From assembly GCA_021795795.1 (NCBI GenBank), contig JAJYPA010000090.1, positions 1-20,821 of the forward strand: a stretch of 20,821 nucleotides of DNA, written 5' to 3'. Every line of letters begins with the position of its first letter. Within the stretch, counting starts at the first letter, position 1. The translations under genes and the position numbers were made by a program. This DNA is from Pseudomonadota bacterium. Lineage in GTDB: Bacteria; Pseudomonadota; Gammaproteobacteria; Halothiobacillales; Halothiobacillaceae. Below, one piece after another: positions 1 to 7,832 of the stretch. The notes under the pieces were generated by a model. The model saw only the letters and a list, made by a program, of their open reading frames with translations. It made no database searches and had not been told where the DNA came from.

Positions 1-320
1 GCAACGACGCCTTGGCCTACGATCTGGCCGTCACCGTCAACGACTGGTGCCGCAACGAGCAGGACGGGATTGATGAAACGCGCGCTCGCGCAATGCTGGC
101 CGGTTACCAGGATGAACGCCCGCTCAATGACGACGAACGCGCCGCCTGGCCCGGACTGCTCCGAGCCGCCGCCATGCGCTTCTGGCTTTCGCGACTCAAG
201 GATCAATGCTTCCCCCGCGAAGGCGAAATGACTTATCAGAAAGATCCCGAAGTCTTCCGTCGCCTGCTGATCGCCCATCGGGCACAGGCAGACACCACCC
301 GCACCTGGCTCAATGGCTGA
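1..320 (+). CDS. thrB: Homoserine kinase ThrB (C-terminal part, cut by window start)
   Basis: The frame is open from base 3 to the TGA at 318-320, giving about 105 C-terminal residues. They match the end of the aminoglycoside-phosphotransferase-fold homoserine kinases found in Pseudomonas-like bacteria: NDALAYDLA, then VNDWC, GYQDERPL, a WPGLLRAAAMRFWLSRL stretch, PREGE and KDPEVFRRLL. This family phosphorylates L-homoserine with ATP in the cytosol, the committed step to threonine. It is unrelated to the GHMP-type ThrB of E. coli. The N-terminal lobe and nucleotide-binding part lie outside the window, so activity cannot be judged. The stop codon overlaps the start of dusB by 8 bases, suggesting translational coupling. 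Confidence 0.85.
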   Translation, partial: NDALAYDLAVTVNDWCRNEQDGIDETRARAMLAGYQDERPLNDDERAAWPGLLRAAAMRFWLSRLKDQCFPREGEMTYQKDPEVFRRLLIAHRAQADTTRTWLNG

Positions 321-1362
321 ATCGCTTCCGGTCGGTTCGCCTCCTCTGCCGCCCATCATTCTGCACGGGCGAACGGGAGACCCGGTCATCATCGACCCAC
401 CGCTGGCGCTCGCCCCCATGGCCGGTGTGTCCGATCGCCCTTTCCGTCAGCTCTGCCGCGAATATGGCGCGGGGCTGGTCGTCACGGAAATGATGAGTGC
501 CAAGCCGGAACTGCAATCCAGCACCAAAAGCCGCCTGCGACAAATCGACAGCAATGACATCGAACCCAGGGCTGTGCAACTGCTGGGCAATGATCCGTTT
601 GAGCTGGCCGAAGCCGCCCGATTTGCGGTCGCGCAAGGTGCCCAACTGATCGATCTCAACCTCGGTTGCCCCGCCAAGAAGGTGTGTAAGAAAGCGGCAG
701 GATCTGCGCTCATGGCCGAGCCCGACACCGTCGCCCGTCTACTGGACGCGCTGGTGACCGCCGTTGATTGCCCGGTCAGTTTGAAAATGCGTACCGGCCC
801 CGACCGCAACTGGCGCAATGCCGTTGCGATCGCAAAAATCGCCGAAAATGCCGGTATATCCATGCTGTCGATCCACGGACGCACCCGCGCAGACCGCTAC
901 GAAGGTGAAGCGGAATACGACACCATTGCCGAGGTGGTTGCGGCCGTCGAACTGCCCGTGCTCGCCAATGGCGACATCACCACCCCGCAGAAAGCCCGGC
1001 AGGTAATCGCTCATACGGGCGCCTCGGGCATCATGGTCGGACGAGGCGCATTCGGTCAGCCTTGGATTTTCTCCGCGCTGAAAGCAGAGCTCACCGGCCA
1101 AGCACTCCCCAACGCACCAGATCGTGCAGAACGCTTTGATGTCGTCAAAGAACAATTTGAAAAAATCTATCAACATTATGGCGACTCATTAGGAATTCGC
1201 ATCATCCGAAAGCATCTGGGCTGGTATGCTTCGTCCCTTGATTTGGGTGAAGAAGATCGAGCTGTGTTCAACCGCTTCGAACACCCACAACAGCAACGCC
1301 AATGGTTAGCGCAGCACGCTAAGGAATCTTTGCACGAATCCATCCGTGGCTTCGTGGGCTAG
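313..1362 (+). CDS. dusB: tRNA-dihydrouridine synthase B
   Basis: This 349-residue FMN enzyme reduces specific uridines in the tRNA D-loop to dihydrouridine using NADPH. The TIM barrel begins at APMAGVSDRPFRQLC (residues 34-48). The catalytic cysteine is C119 in LNLGCPAKKV, and the tRNA/FMN-contact motif SIHGRTR is at 186-192. Phosphate-binding NGD is at 219-221 and VGRGAFGQPW at 242-251. About 25 extra N-terminal residues precede the usual start, but no better in-frame ATG exists before the conserved core. The next gene is fis, and the dusB-fis pairing is the classic gammaproteobacterial arrangement, which separates this from DusA and DusC. The start lies inside the end of thrB, so it may depend on thrB translation. 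Confidence 0.95.
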   Translation: MAESLPVGSPPLPPIILHGRTGDPVIIDPPLALAPMAGVSDRPFRQLCREYGAGLVVTEMMSAKPELQSSTKSRLRQIDSNDIEPRAVQLLGNDPFELAEAARFAVAQGAQLIDLNLGCPAKKVCKKAAGSALMAEPDTVARLLDALVTAVDCPVSLKMRTGPDRNWRNAVAIAKIAENAGISMLSIHGRTRADRYEGEAEYDTIAEVVAAVELPVLANGDITTPQKARQVIAHTGASGIMVGRGAFGQPWIFSALKAELTGQALPNAPDRAERFDVVKEQFEKIYQHYGDSLGIRIIRKHLGWYASSLDLGEEDRAVFNRFEHPQQQRQWLAQHAKESLHESIRGFVG

Positions 1363-1422
1363 CGCCAGGTTCGCGTTCAGATACGCTCAGGCCGTTACAC
1401 GCCCGGCCCGAGCTGCGCATTT

Positions 1423-1496
1423 CAATGACTTACGTCATTGAGCGGCAGGGCATCCATGCCCTGCACGGGAAGGTCTGCATTTGTGCAGACCTTCCC
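1423..1496 (+). repeat. Three consecutive perfect hairpins in the dusB-fis gap
   Basis: Three perfect stem-loops follow each other. The first has a 7-bp stem CAATGAC/GTCATTG with loop TTAC (1423-1440). The second has a 9-bp stem GCAGGGCAT/ATGCCCTGC with loop CC (1445-1464). The third has a 13-bp stem GGGAAGGTCTGCA and its complement with loop TTTG (1467-1496). No T-run follows, so they are not ordinary intrinsic terminators. They fill much of the 174-base gap before fis and could act as mRNA processing or stability elements or as dispersed repeats. Part of the third is repeated at 13794-13820. Confidence 0.8.
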
Positions 1497-1536
1497 TAAC
1501 AGATAACCTCTCTTACTCGGCTGAACAAATCCGCTT

Positions 1537-1857
1537 ATGAATGCAAAACCACCCTCGGAAGAAATCCCCCTAGCCAACGGCCACTGGCAGTGTCTGAACA
1601 CGGATGAAGCTCATGGGGACAACCCCGTTCAGCAGGCCGTGCGTGCAGCGCTTGATGCCCTGTGGGAAACGTTGGAAGGTGACCAGCCAAGCAATCTCTA
1701 TGACCTCGTCATCGCGCAGATCGAACGCCCCTTGCTGGAAACGGCGATGATGCGCTGCGATCAAAACCAGTCCCGCGCGGCCGAATGCCTCGGCATCAAT
1801 CGCAGCACCCTGCGCAAGAAACTCAAACAGCATCAATTACTGCCCGGCGAGGGCTAA
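1537..1857 (+). CDS. fis: DNA-binding protein Fis
   Basis: This 106-residue nucleoid-associated protein bends DNA and activates rRNA and many growth-phase promoters in gammaproteobacteria. The C-terminal part is diagnostic: IERPLLETAMMRCDQNQSR (about 62-80), then the helix-turn-helix AAECLGINRSTLRKKLKQ (81-98). The N-terminal 30 residues are poorly conserved, as is usual outside the enterics, and the protein is slightly longer than the 98-residue E. coli Fis. No clear Shine-Dalgarno sequence precedes the ATG. It is downstream of dusB; in E. coli both genes are transcribed from a promoter ahead of dusB, whereas here a 174-base gap with strong hairpins intervenes. Confidence 0.93.
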   Translation: MNAKPPSEEIPLANGHWQCLNTDEAHGDNPVQQAVRAALDALWETLEGDQPSNLYDLVIAQIERPLLETAMMRCDQNQSRAAECLGINRSTLRKKLKQHQLLPGEG

Positions 1858-1941
1858 AACCGGGCAAAGGCGCCTTAAAGAAGGGCGCTTCGAAAACTCA
1901 GGGCTTCCTTGGCACAAGGATGTGAGTAGCCCAGGATGCAC

Positions 1942-2700
1942 TTATTCAGCCGCGCCTGAACTGCCTGCCCGTACTAATAATCGTCGAATAATCTCCCCGG
2001 CCACAATGTGACCGAAAATATTCGGCATATAACTGATCGTGCCATTGACGGCTCTCGAGCGAATGCCGGTGTCTGTGGGTACATGCGGGGCTGGTTTGCT
2101 TGGCAGTTCGGTGGAGTACACGACCGGGATATCCAGTGTGCAATCGAGTCGGCGAAGGCGCGTGCGCAGCACACGCGCAAGGCCACAACCCTGCACTTCA
2201 GCCAGTGTGCCGACCCGCACGGCACGCGGGTCGATGCGGTTGCCAGCGCCCAGCGCCGTCATGGTCATAATGCCCCGTGCCCGGGCTTCGGCCAACAATA
2301 CCGCTTTCACGCCAATCGAATCGATGCAGTCGGCAATCGCGTCCATGGGGTGCTGTTCCAGCAATTCGACCACGCCGGATTCTTGCAGGAAATAAGGCAA
2401 AGGCACGGTGGTGATGTCGTTACGGATCGATGCGAAGCGCGCTACGGCGACCTTGGCCTTGCTTTCCCCAATCACCGCTTCGGTGGAGAGCATTTGCCGG
2501 TTGAGGTTCGAACGGCCGAATTTGTCGTGATCCAGCAGGTACACCGTGCCCACACCGGCCCGCACGAGCGATTCGGCGCATGCGCCGCCCACACCACCCA
2601 AACCGGCGACCAGAACCCGTGCCCGACAAAGCACTTCCAATCCGTTTTCGCCAATCAGCAATTCAGTGCGCTCTTCCAATCGTTCAGACATCACTATCAT
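1942..2700 (-). CDS. tcdA: tRNA threonylcarbamoyladenosine dehydratase
   Basis: This 252-residue E1/ThiF/MoeB-fold protein uses ATP to cyclise the t6A37 modification of ANN-decoding tRNAs to ct6A. The N-terminal RTELLIGENGLE leads into the nucleotide-binding glycine motif VAGLGGVGG (about 31-39). It continues with LLDHDKFGRSNLNRQ (55-69), containing the Asp and Asn/Arg residues typical of adenylating E1 enzymes, and then DAIADCIDSIGVK (about 119-131). The length fits YgdL/CsdL/TcdA (about 268 in E. coli). Two ATGs compete at 2700 and 2691; neither has an ideal Shine-Dalgarno, although GAGG lies 14 bases before the first. The gene is convergent with fis and divergent from the cyclic-di-GMP gene. 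Confidence 0.92.
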   Translation of the reverse strand: MIVMSERLEERTELLIGENGLEVLCRARVLVAGLGGVGGACAESLVRAGVGTVYLLDHDKFGRSNLNRQMLSTEAVIGESKAKVAVARFASIRNDITTVPLPYFLQESGVVELLEQHPMDAIADCIDSIGVKAVLLAEARARGIMTMTALGAGNRIDPRAVRVGTLAEVQGCGLARVLRTRLRRLDCTLDIPVVYSTELPSKPAPHVPTDTGIRSRAVNGTISYMPNIFGHIVAGEIIRRLLVRAGSSGAAE

Positions 2701-2777
2701 TCCAGTCTAAAGAACCTCATTATGCGCAAAATTCGCCCATTTCGCCGTGCAGCAACTAGAATCATCTGCATGGCTTT

Positions 2778-2812
2778 TATTCATGGTCTTGATTAAGCTT
2801 CATCCATGAATA
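2778..2812. promoter_or_regulatory. Inverted repeat in the tcdA / GGDEF-EAL divergent promoter region
   Basis: TATTCATGG (2778-2786) and CCATGAATA (2804-2812) are perfect 9-bp arms separated by 17 bases, followed by a T-run. A possible promoter for the GGDEF-EAL gene lies within it: TTGATT (2789-2794), 16 bases, TATTTT (2811-2816). The dyad could be a regulator site or an RNA hairpin. The promoter is a weak match to consensus. Confidence 0.4.
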
Positions 2813-2855
2813 TTTTTTACCCAATACAGGCTCAATCACGGATTTTCACAGCGCG

Positions 2856-5800
2856 ATGACAGCCCACCCAACCAACAATCATGACGGGCCACAACTCGAT
2901 GACTCAGCAGCCGTGCAGCCTCTAGTCGAGCAGATGGAACGCCAGCAGGCTTTATTGCAATCCTTGCTTGGGCAGATCGACATTCTCATCTCTGCCGCCG
3001 ACGAGCATGAGCTGCTGGATGTCGTCTGTACGCAATTATTGGCTTCCGGTTTGTTTGTCGGGGCTTGGCTCGGTCAAGCGGCATCACCCAAGGCAAATGA
3101 CTTTACGGTAATCGCGGCGGGCAGTAATGGGCAAACCATTCTGGATGGGCTCTCGCAAGAGCAACGATCGCTGTTGAGTACTTTTCTGGCACGCGCCCAG
3201 TTTCAGGATCAAGTATTCATTGAGGAATCTGATCACACCGAACTCACCGAAGCCTGGCGTCCGTTCGCGCCAGATGATGCACATCTGAGCATATTTTTCA
3301 TTCCTGTCTTTCGCAATGAATTGCCCTGGGCCGTCCTGGTGGTGGTTCATAGTCACAATCAGGCTTTGGACCGTCTCGTGAGCGGCACCCTGACTCGCAT
3401 GGGCGAATTAATCGACACGGCTCTGGGCCAACTGGATTTGCGCAAACAGCTGAGCGAAGAATACGAACGCACCGCCTATTTGGCCTACCACGACGCGCTG
3501 ACTTCGTTGGCGAACCGCCGTTTTCTCGACGAAGAGCTACCCAAGGCGATGGCACGCGCCGGGCGACATGACCAGTCACTCGCGATTGTGATGCTGGATA
3601 TCGATGATTTCAAACCAATCAACGACGAATATGGTCATGCCGTCGGCGATGAACTGCTCGTCTGCTTCGCCAAACGTTTGCACAAAACCCTGCGGTCTTC
3701 GGATTTGGCCGTTCGCCAGGGCGGCGATGAATTTATTTTGCTCATTGAAGGCATCAACTCCAAAAATGAGCTGACACAGGGGTTTCAGCGCATTCAGGAA
3801 AGTCTGGACAAACCCTATGAACTGCCCAAAGGCAAAACCCGCGTTCGGTTCAGTATGGGAATCACCGTGTTCCCGGAAGATAATTCACCCCCCGATCTGT
3901 TGATTCGACATGCCGATGCGGCGCTCTATGCCAGCAAAGATCGTAAATACGAAAGGGATAACCCCTGGCTATTCTGGCACGAGCTGAGTAGTAACAACCA
4001 ACCCACTTCAGGCGAACTGTTTGATCGCACCCCGGCCTACGGGGCCGAGGCGGCCGCCTTGATCGGCAAAGTGTCGGCTGAAATAACACAGTTGACCGAA
4101 GGCTTTGTGGATCGGTTTTACCGGGAACTGACCGCCGTAGATGGTGATTCGGCAAAAATCATCTCCTGGCTCAGTGCAGAGGAATATGAACATTTGCGTT
4201 CAAGGCAAACCGAGCATCTTGTATTTCTTCTCTCGGCTGATCTCACCGAAAAAGCCCACCGCGACAGGGCGCGTACGGTCGGCGAGATTCACGCCTTCAT
4301 TGGCGTCTCGGCAAGCAGCCTCGTGCGTGCCATTACCGTATATATGCATCAATTCGATCTTGCTTCGCTTAAATTCCAGCTGGGCCGAAGGGATTTCAAT
4401 AACTTAGAATCGATCATCACCAGCCGTCTGAGCGTCGAGCTCTCTGAAGAACTCGAAGCCGAAGAACAGGTAAGCGCACAATTTCAGGCGGGACTCAACG
4501 CTATCGATGCCTTGAGCAGAGGCAACACATCGTGGCAAAACTTCAACGAGCAACTGCTTGATATTCTCTGCGCGCTTCCGGCCATTAAAGCCGCCTGGAT
4601 CGGCGCCCCGGATGAACAGGGTCAGTTCATCATTAATTTTGCCCACTACGAGGAAGAGCTCGAAAAGATGCTTGAAGCGTATCCTGACAAGATTGCGCCA
4701 CCCAGCATTCTGACGCAGGAAACAGATAGGCGGGGATCGACTGGACTTGCCTTCGAAACCGGACAAGTTCAACGCATCAATAACTTTGCAACCAGCCCCA
4801 GCGCCGAAAAATGGCGGGCCGTGGCGCAACACACGGGCATTCGCAGTTCGGTGAGCATCCCTATTCTGGATGCACAACGCCGACCGGTCGCCGTGCTCAC
4901 GCTCTACGGCGCTTATCCTGGCATGTTTGAAGCGCCACGCAGCGCCTCCTTCAGCCATCAGCTTGGTTTTATCGTCAGCCAGACCTGGGGCCAACTTGAT
5001 CAGGATTCGAGCGCCAACGTCTCCATTCATGAAATCGACTTATGGCGTGAAGCCCTTTATGGCGACGGCCTGCGCTTCGTCTACCAACCGATCATTGACC
5101 TGAACACCGGTCAACTCAAAAAAGTAGAGGCGCTCGCTCGACTGGATTTACCCGATGGCCGCACCATCATGCCCGGTCAGTTCATTTCCCGTCTCAATGA
5201 ACGCCAGATCATTTACCTGTTCAAAAAAGGCCTTGAACTATGTTTACGGCAACTGAGCCTGTGGCATCAAAACAAGCACATAAACAGTGTGGGCTTGTCT
5301 CTTAATTTGCCCTTGGAAGCGTTACTGCATGAACAGTGCATTGCCTGGGTTCACGATGCGTTGACTCATGCCAATGTACCGGCCAGCCATTTATGGCTTG
5401 AGATATTGGAACACTCCGAAACTCAAGAACAAGAGTTCATGATCCAACAAATGCAAAAATTGCATGAACTTGGCGTGCATCTGTCCATGGATGATCTGGG
5501 CGCAGGTTACAACAGCCTGATCCGCCTGAACATGATGCCATTTGATGCCGTTAAGATCGACCAGGCGCTTATCCGCTCGGCGTATGACGATCCGCCTCGG
5601 ATCATCAAATTCATCGGCGCCTTGATTCGAATGACACAACTTATTGATTTGGATGTTGTCGCAGAAGGCTTGGAGCACCCGGATCTCATCGAAGTCGCAC
5701 GAATACTTGGCGCCGAGCAGGGACAGGGATATGGCATTGCTTTTCCAATGCCCCCTGCGGAGATTGAAATCTGGGTTAAAAACTACGGAGCCAATCAACC

Positions 5801-6116
5801 CAAGGGCTACCCAATAACACCCATGGGTGCCATGGCCGCGCATTTGCTGCTGACCGAAAATACAACCCAAAAGTGCGTCCATGTCTTGGATGGGAACGAC
5901 CCTATCGCGTGCCCGGTACATCACTTTATCGAACAGAATGGTTTGATCGACAGCAAAATTGATCGTGCGCATCGAGCGATTCATACCACCAATCAAAAAA
6001 ATCAGAAGCTCTACGCGAAGCGCGTAAATGAGTTTCAAGCGCTGTTTAGCACGTTGATCATCGAACCACCCCCCAAAATCGACAAGGGAAAAACCTTGTC
6101 GAATGACACTCAATGA
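2856..6116 (+). CDS. Multidomain cyclic-di-GMP enzyme: GAF-GGDEF-globin-like-GAF-EAL
   Basis: This 1086-residue cytosolic protein has no signal peptide or membrane helix. The domains in order are an N-terminal GAF (about 30-195) and a GGDEF diguanylate cyclase (205-365). The GGDEF has the exact motif at 289-293 and an RSSD inhibitory site at 280-283, five residues before it. Next comes a globin-coupled-sensor-like domain (388-530) with candidate proximal haem ligand H479 in GEIHAFIGV, then a second GAF (545-715). Last is an EAL phosphodiesterase (725-970) with EAL at 758-760, LNLP, DDLGAGYNSL, KIDQ, VAEGLE and QGYG. The catalytic signatures of both output domains are retained, so it may make and degrade cyclic di-GMP under gas or redox control. 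The tail (975-1086) carries C1007, C1019 and an H1039-x3-H1043 pair and resembles a zinc-binding CZB domain only loosely. The stop codon overlaps the cca start. Confidence 0.88.
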   Translation: MTAHPTNNHDGPQLDDSAAVQPLVEQMERQQALLQSLLGQIDILISAADEHELLDVVCTQLLASGLFVGAWLGQAASPKANDFTVIAAGSNGQTILDGLSQEQRSLLSTFLARAQFQDQVFIEESDHTELTEAWRPFAPDDAHLSIFFIPVFRNELPWAVLVVVHSHNQALDRLVSGTLTRMGELIDTALGQLDLRKQLSEEYERTAYLAYHDALTSLANRRFLDEELPKAMARAGRHDQSLAIVMLDIDDFKPINDEYGHAVGDELLVCFAKRLHKTLRSSDLAVRQGGDEFILLIEGINSKNELTQGFQRIQESLDKPYELPKGKTRVRFSMGITVFPEDNSPPDLLIRHADAALYASKDRKYERDNPWLFWHELSSNNQPTSGELFDRTPAYGAEAAALIGKVSAEITQLTEGFVDRFYRELTAVDGDSAKIISWLSAEEYEHLRSRQTEHLVFLLSADLTEKAHRDRARTVGEIHAFIGVSASSLVRAITVYMHQFDLASLKFQLGRRDFNNLESIITSRLSVELSEELEAEEQVSAQFQAGLNAIDALSRGNTSWQNFNEQLLDILCALPAIKAAWIGAPDEQGQFIINFAHYEEELEKMLEAYPDKIAPPSILTQETDRRGSTGLAFETGQVQRINNFATSPSAEKWRAVAQHTGIRSSVSIPILDAQRRPVAVLTLYGAYPGMFEAPRSASFSHQLGFIVSQTWGQLDQDSSANVSIHEIDLWREALYGDGLRFVYQPIIDLNTGQLKKVEALARLDLPDGRTIMPGQFISRLNERQIIYLFKKGLELCLRQLSLWHQNKHINSVGLSLNLPLEALLHEQCIAWVHDALTHANVPASHLWLEILEHSETQEQEFMIQQMQKLHELGVHLSMDDLGAGYNSLIRLNMMPFDAVKIDQALIRSAYDDPPRIIKFIGALIRMTQLIDLDVVAEGLEHPDLIEVARILGAEQGQGYGIAFPMPPAEIEIWVKNYGANQPKGYPITPMGAMAAHLLLTENTTQKCVHVLDGNDPIACPVHHFIEQNGLIDSKIDRAHRAIHTTNQKNQKLYAKRVNEFQALFSTLIIEPPPKIDKGKTLSNDTQ
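6079..6102 (+). promoter_or_regulatory. Hairpin just before the cca start
   Basis: TCGACAAGG (6079-6087) and CCTTGTCGA (6094-6102) form a perfect 9-bp stem with a GAAAAA loop. It lies within the last codons of the cyclic-di-GMP gene, 10 bases before the first possible cca ATG. The only purine-rich ribosome-binding candidate (AAGGGA) is inside the stem-loop, so it may limit independent initiation of cca. A regulatory role is inference. Confidence 0.4.
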
Positions 6117-7384
6117 TGAATGCCATGCAAACACTCAACTGCCTGATCGTCGGTGGCGCTGTGCGTGATCAATTGCTGGGCCGCCCCGTCCATGATCGGG
6201 ATTGGGTGGTGCTGGGCAACACGCCCGAGTCGATGCGTGCGCAGGGGTTTTTGCCGGTAGGTAACGATTTCCCGGTTTTTTTACATCCCGAAACCCGTGA
6301 GGAATATGCCCTCGCGCGCACCGAGCGTAAATCCGGGCGCGGCCACCAAGGGTTCACCTTCCACGCCGACCCCGACGTGACGCTCGATGACGATCTGCAA
6401 CGACGCGATTTAACCATCAATGCCATGGCGCAAACTGCCGATGGCACACTGATTGATCCGTTCGATTTCAAACGTGATCTTGATGCCCGCATCTTGCGCC
6501 ACATCGGCCCCGCTTTTGCCGAAGACCCCTTGCGCGTGTTGCGCGTCGCCCGCTTTGCCGCTCAACTGGCGCCCTTCGGCTTCACACTGGCACCCCAAAC
6601 CCGTGACCTGATGCAGGCAATGACCGCCAATGGCGAGCTCAACGACCTGACCGCCGAACGGGTTTGGCAGGAAACCCAGAAGGCACTGGCCAGCCCCGCG
6701 CCCGCCCGTTATTTCGATATTCTTCGCGATGTCGGCGCGCTGGCCGTGCTGTTCCCGGAAGTCGACGCCCTGTTCGGCGTGCCGCAACCGGAGAAATACC
6801 ACCCCGAAATCGACAGTGGCATTCACACCCTACTGGCGCTGACCGCCGCCGCCAAACTAACCGAAGATGTCGGCATTCGCTTCGCCGTGCTTTGTCACGA
6901 TCTGGGCAAGGCACTGACGCCACCGGAAGAATGGCCGCGGCACATCGGCCATGAAGCCCGCGGCGTGGCCCCTGCCACCGCACTCTGCGAACGGTTACGC
7001 GTGCCCAAACCCATCAAGGAATTGGCGATTCTCGTCACCGCGCAACACGGTCGGGTGCACACATCAATGGAAATGCGCCCGGCTACTCTAGTGGATCTGA
7101 TCGAGTCACTCGATGGATTAAGACGACCTGAACGGATGGAAGCGGTGCTGCTGGCCTGCCACGCCGATGCGCGTGGGCGTTTGGGCTCGGAAAACTGCGA
7201 TTACCCGCAAGCCGACCGCGTCCGTGCGTCCGCTGAGGTGATCCGTTCGGTGTCGCCGGAAGCGTTTGTCGCTCATGGGTTGAAAGGGCTTGCCATCAAA
7301 AACGCCCTGCATCAGGCGCGGGTGCGGCTCTTGGCCGAGCAACTGTCGCGAGAAGCAGAGACGGATCAAAGAGCCTCTGATTGA
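6113..7384 (+). CDS. cca: CCA-adding enzyme (tRNA nucleotidyltransferase, multifunctional type)
   Basis: This enzyme adds or repairs the 3'-CCA of tRNAs without a template. The class II nucleotidyltransferase head starts at LIVGGAVRDQLLG, with the metal-binding DRD at 28-30 counted from the first ATG. EEYALARTERKSG (63-75) and RRDLTINAMAQ (97-107) follow, then the neck with RVLRVARFAA. An HD phosphohydrolase domain follows with HPEIDSGIH (230-238) and the H262-D263 pair in LCHDLGK. Residue by residue it closely resembles E. coli Cca (412 residues), which also has 2',3'-cyclic phosphodiesterase and 2'-nucleotidase activities through the HD domain. ATGs at 6113, 6116 and 6125 all precede the conserved core; 6113 is used here, but 6125 would match the E. 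coli N-terminus better. Coupling to the upstream gene is by ATGA overlap. Confidence 0.95.
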   Translation: MMNAMQTLNCLIVGGAVRDQLLGRPVHDRDWVVLGNTPESMRAQGFLPVGNDFPVFLHPETREEYALARTERKSGRGHQGFTFHADPDVTLDDDLQRRDLTINAMAQTADGTLIDPFDFKRDLDARILRHIGPAFAEDPLRVLRVARFAAQLAPFGFTLAPQTRDLMQAMTANGELNDLTAERVWQETQKALASPAPARYFDILRDVGALAVLFPEVDALFGVPQPEKYHPEIDSGIHTLLALTAAAKLTEDVGIRFAVLCHDLGKALTPPEEWPRHIGHEARGVAPATALCERLRVPKPIKELAILVTAQHGRVHTSMEMRPATLVDLIESLDGLRRPERMEAVLLACHADARGRLGSENCDYPQADRVRASAEVIRSVSPEAFVAHGLKGLAIKNALHQARVRLLAEQLSREAETDQRASD

Positions 7385-7474
7385 ATCCCGCTTGCCCAGC
7401 TAAGTGAGTAGGATCCGGCATGCCAGACAAACTTCGCACTCGCTGTGCGGGCTTACGCCAGTTCCGCATTATCC

Positions 7475-7495
7475 AGCGCCGTCCCTGACGGCGCT
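7475..7495 (+). repeat. Perfect hairpin downstream of cca
   Basis: AGCGCCGTC (7475-7483) and GACGGCGCT (7487-7495) form a 9-bp GC-rich stem with a CCT loop, 90 bases after the cca stop. There is no T-run, so a terminator role is only possible. Confidence 0.45.
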
Positions 7496-7530
7496 TGTCC
7501 CATCAAAGGAGATGGAGACCACGGCCTCAC

Positions 7531-7757
7531 ACCCTCACCCCGACCCTCTCCCATCAAGGGAGAGGGGGACACTTGGCTCACCCGCGTTGTGTGAAAGCGT
7601 TTCAGGAAAATGCTGCATGCCCATTTCGTCCCCTCTCCCCTTGTGGGAGAGGGTTAGGGTGAGGGGGAAGGATGCCCGTTTCGGACCCTCTCCCCTTGTG
7701 GGAGAGGGCTAGGGAGAGGGCTAGGGTGAGGGCCTGGGTGAGGGCCTGGGTGAGGCT
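7531..7757. repeat. Cluster of CCCTCTCCC palindromic repeats and short tandem repeats
   Basis: Three copies of the dyad CCCTCTCCC/GGGAGAGGG occur at 7544-7566, 7631-7653 and 7686-7708, with 4-6 base centres. The last two share the centre CTTGT. From 7709 the sequence runs into AGGGAGAGGGCT and then a 12-bp unit GGGTGAGGGCCT repeated at 7724-7735 and 7736-7747, with a truncated third at 7748-7757. The flanks also contain CCCTCACCC/GGGTGAGGG-type arms. This is a dispersed intergenic repeat type common in proteobacteria. The 448-base gap between cca and the phosphatase gene holds only these elements and the hairpin at 7475-7495. Confidence 0.85.
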
Positions 7758-7832
7758 ATGCTGAGGAGTTAAAACCAATCTCAACGCCTTTCATTCCATC
7801 CTGCAAAACCAAGGATGGCCTGAGCGCCGCAC

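Noticed and set aside
1858..1941. Possible terminator between fis and tcdA
   Set aside because: Only short imperfect stems (GAAG/CTTC, GGGCT/AGCCC) and no T-run in either direction.
2008..2796. Plus-strand open frame of 262 codons opposite tcdA
   Set aside because: Antisense shadow; tcdA on the other strand has complete domain motifs.
7404..7784. Open frames on both strands in the cca-phosphatase gap
   Set aside because: They run through the CCCTCTCCC repeats; peptides such as PHPNPLPQGERG are translations of a common intergenic repeat, with no ribosome-binding site or family match.
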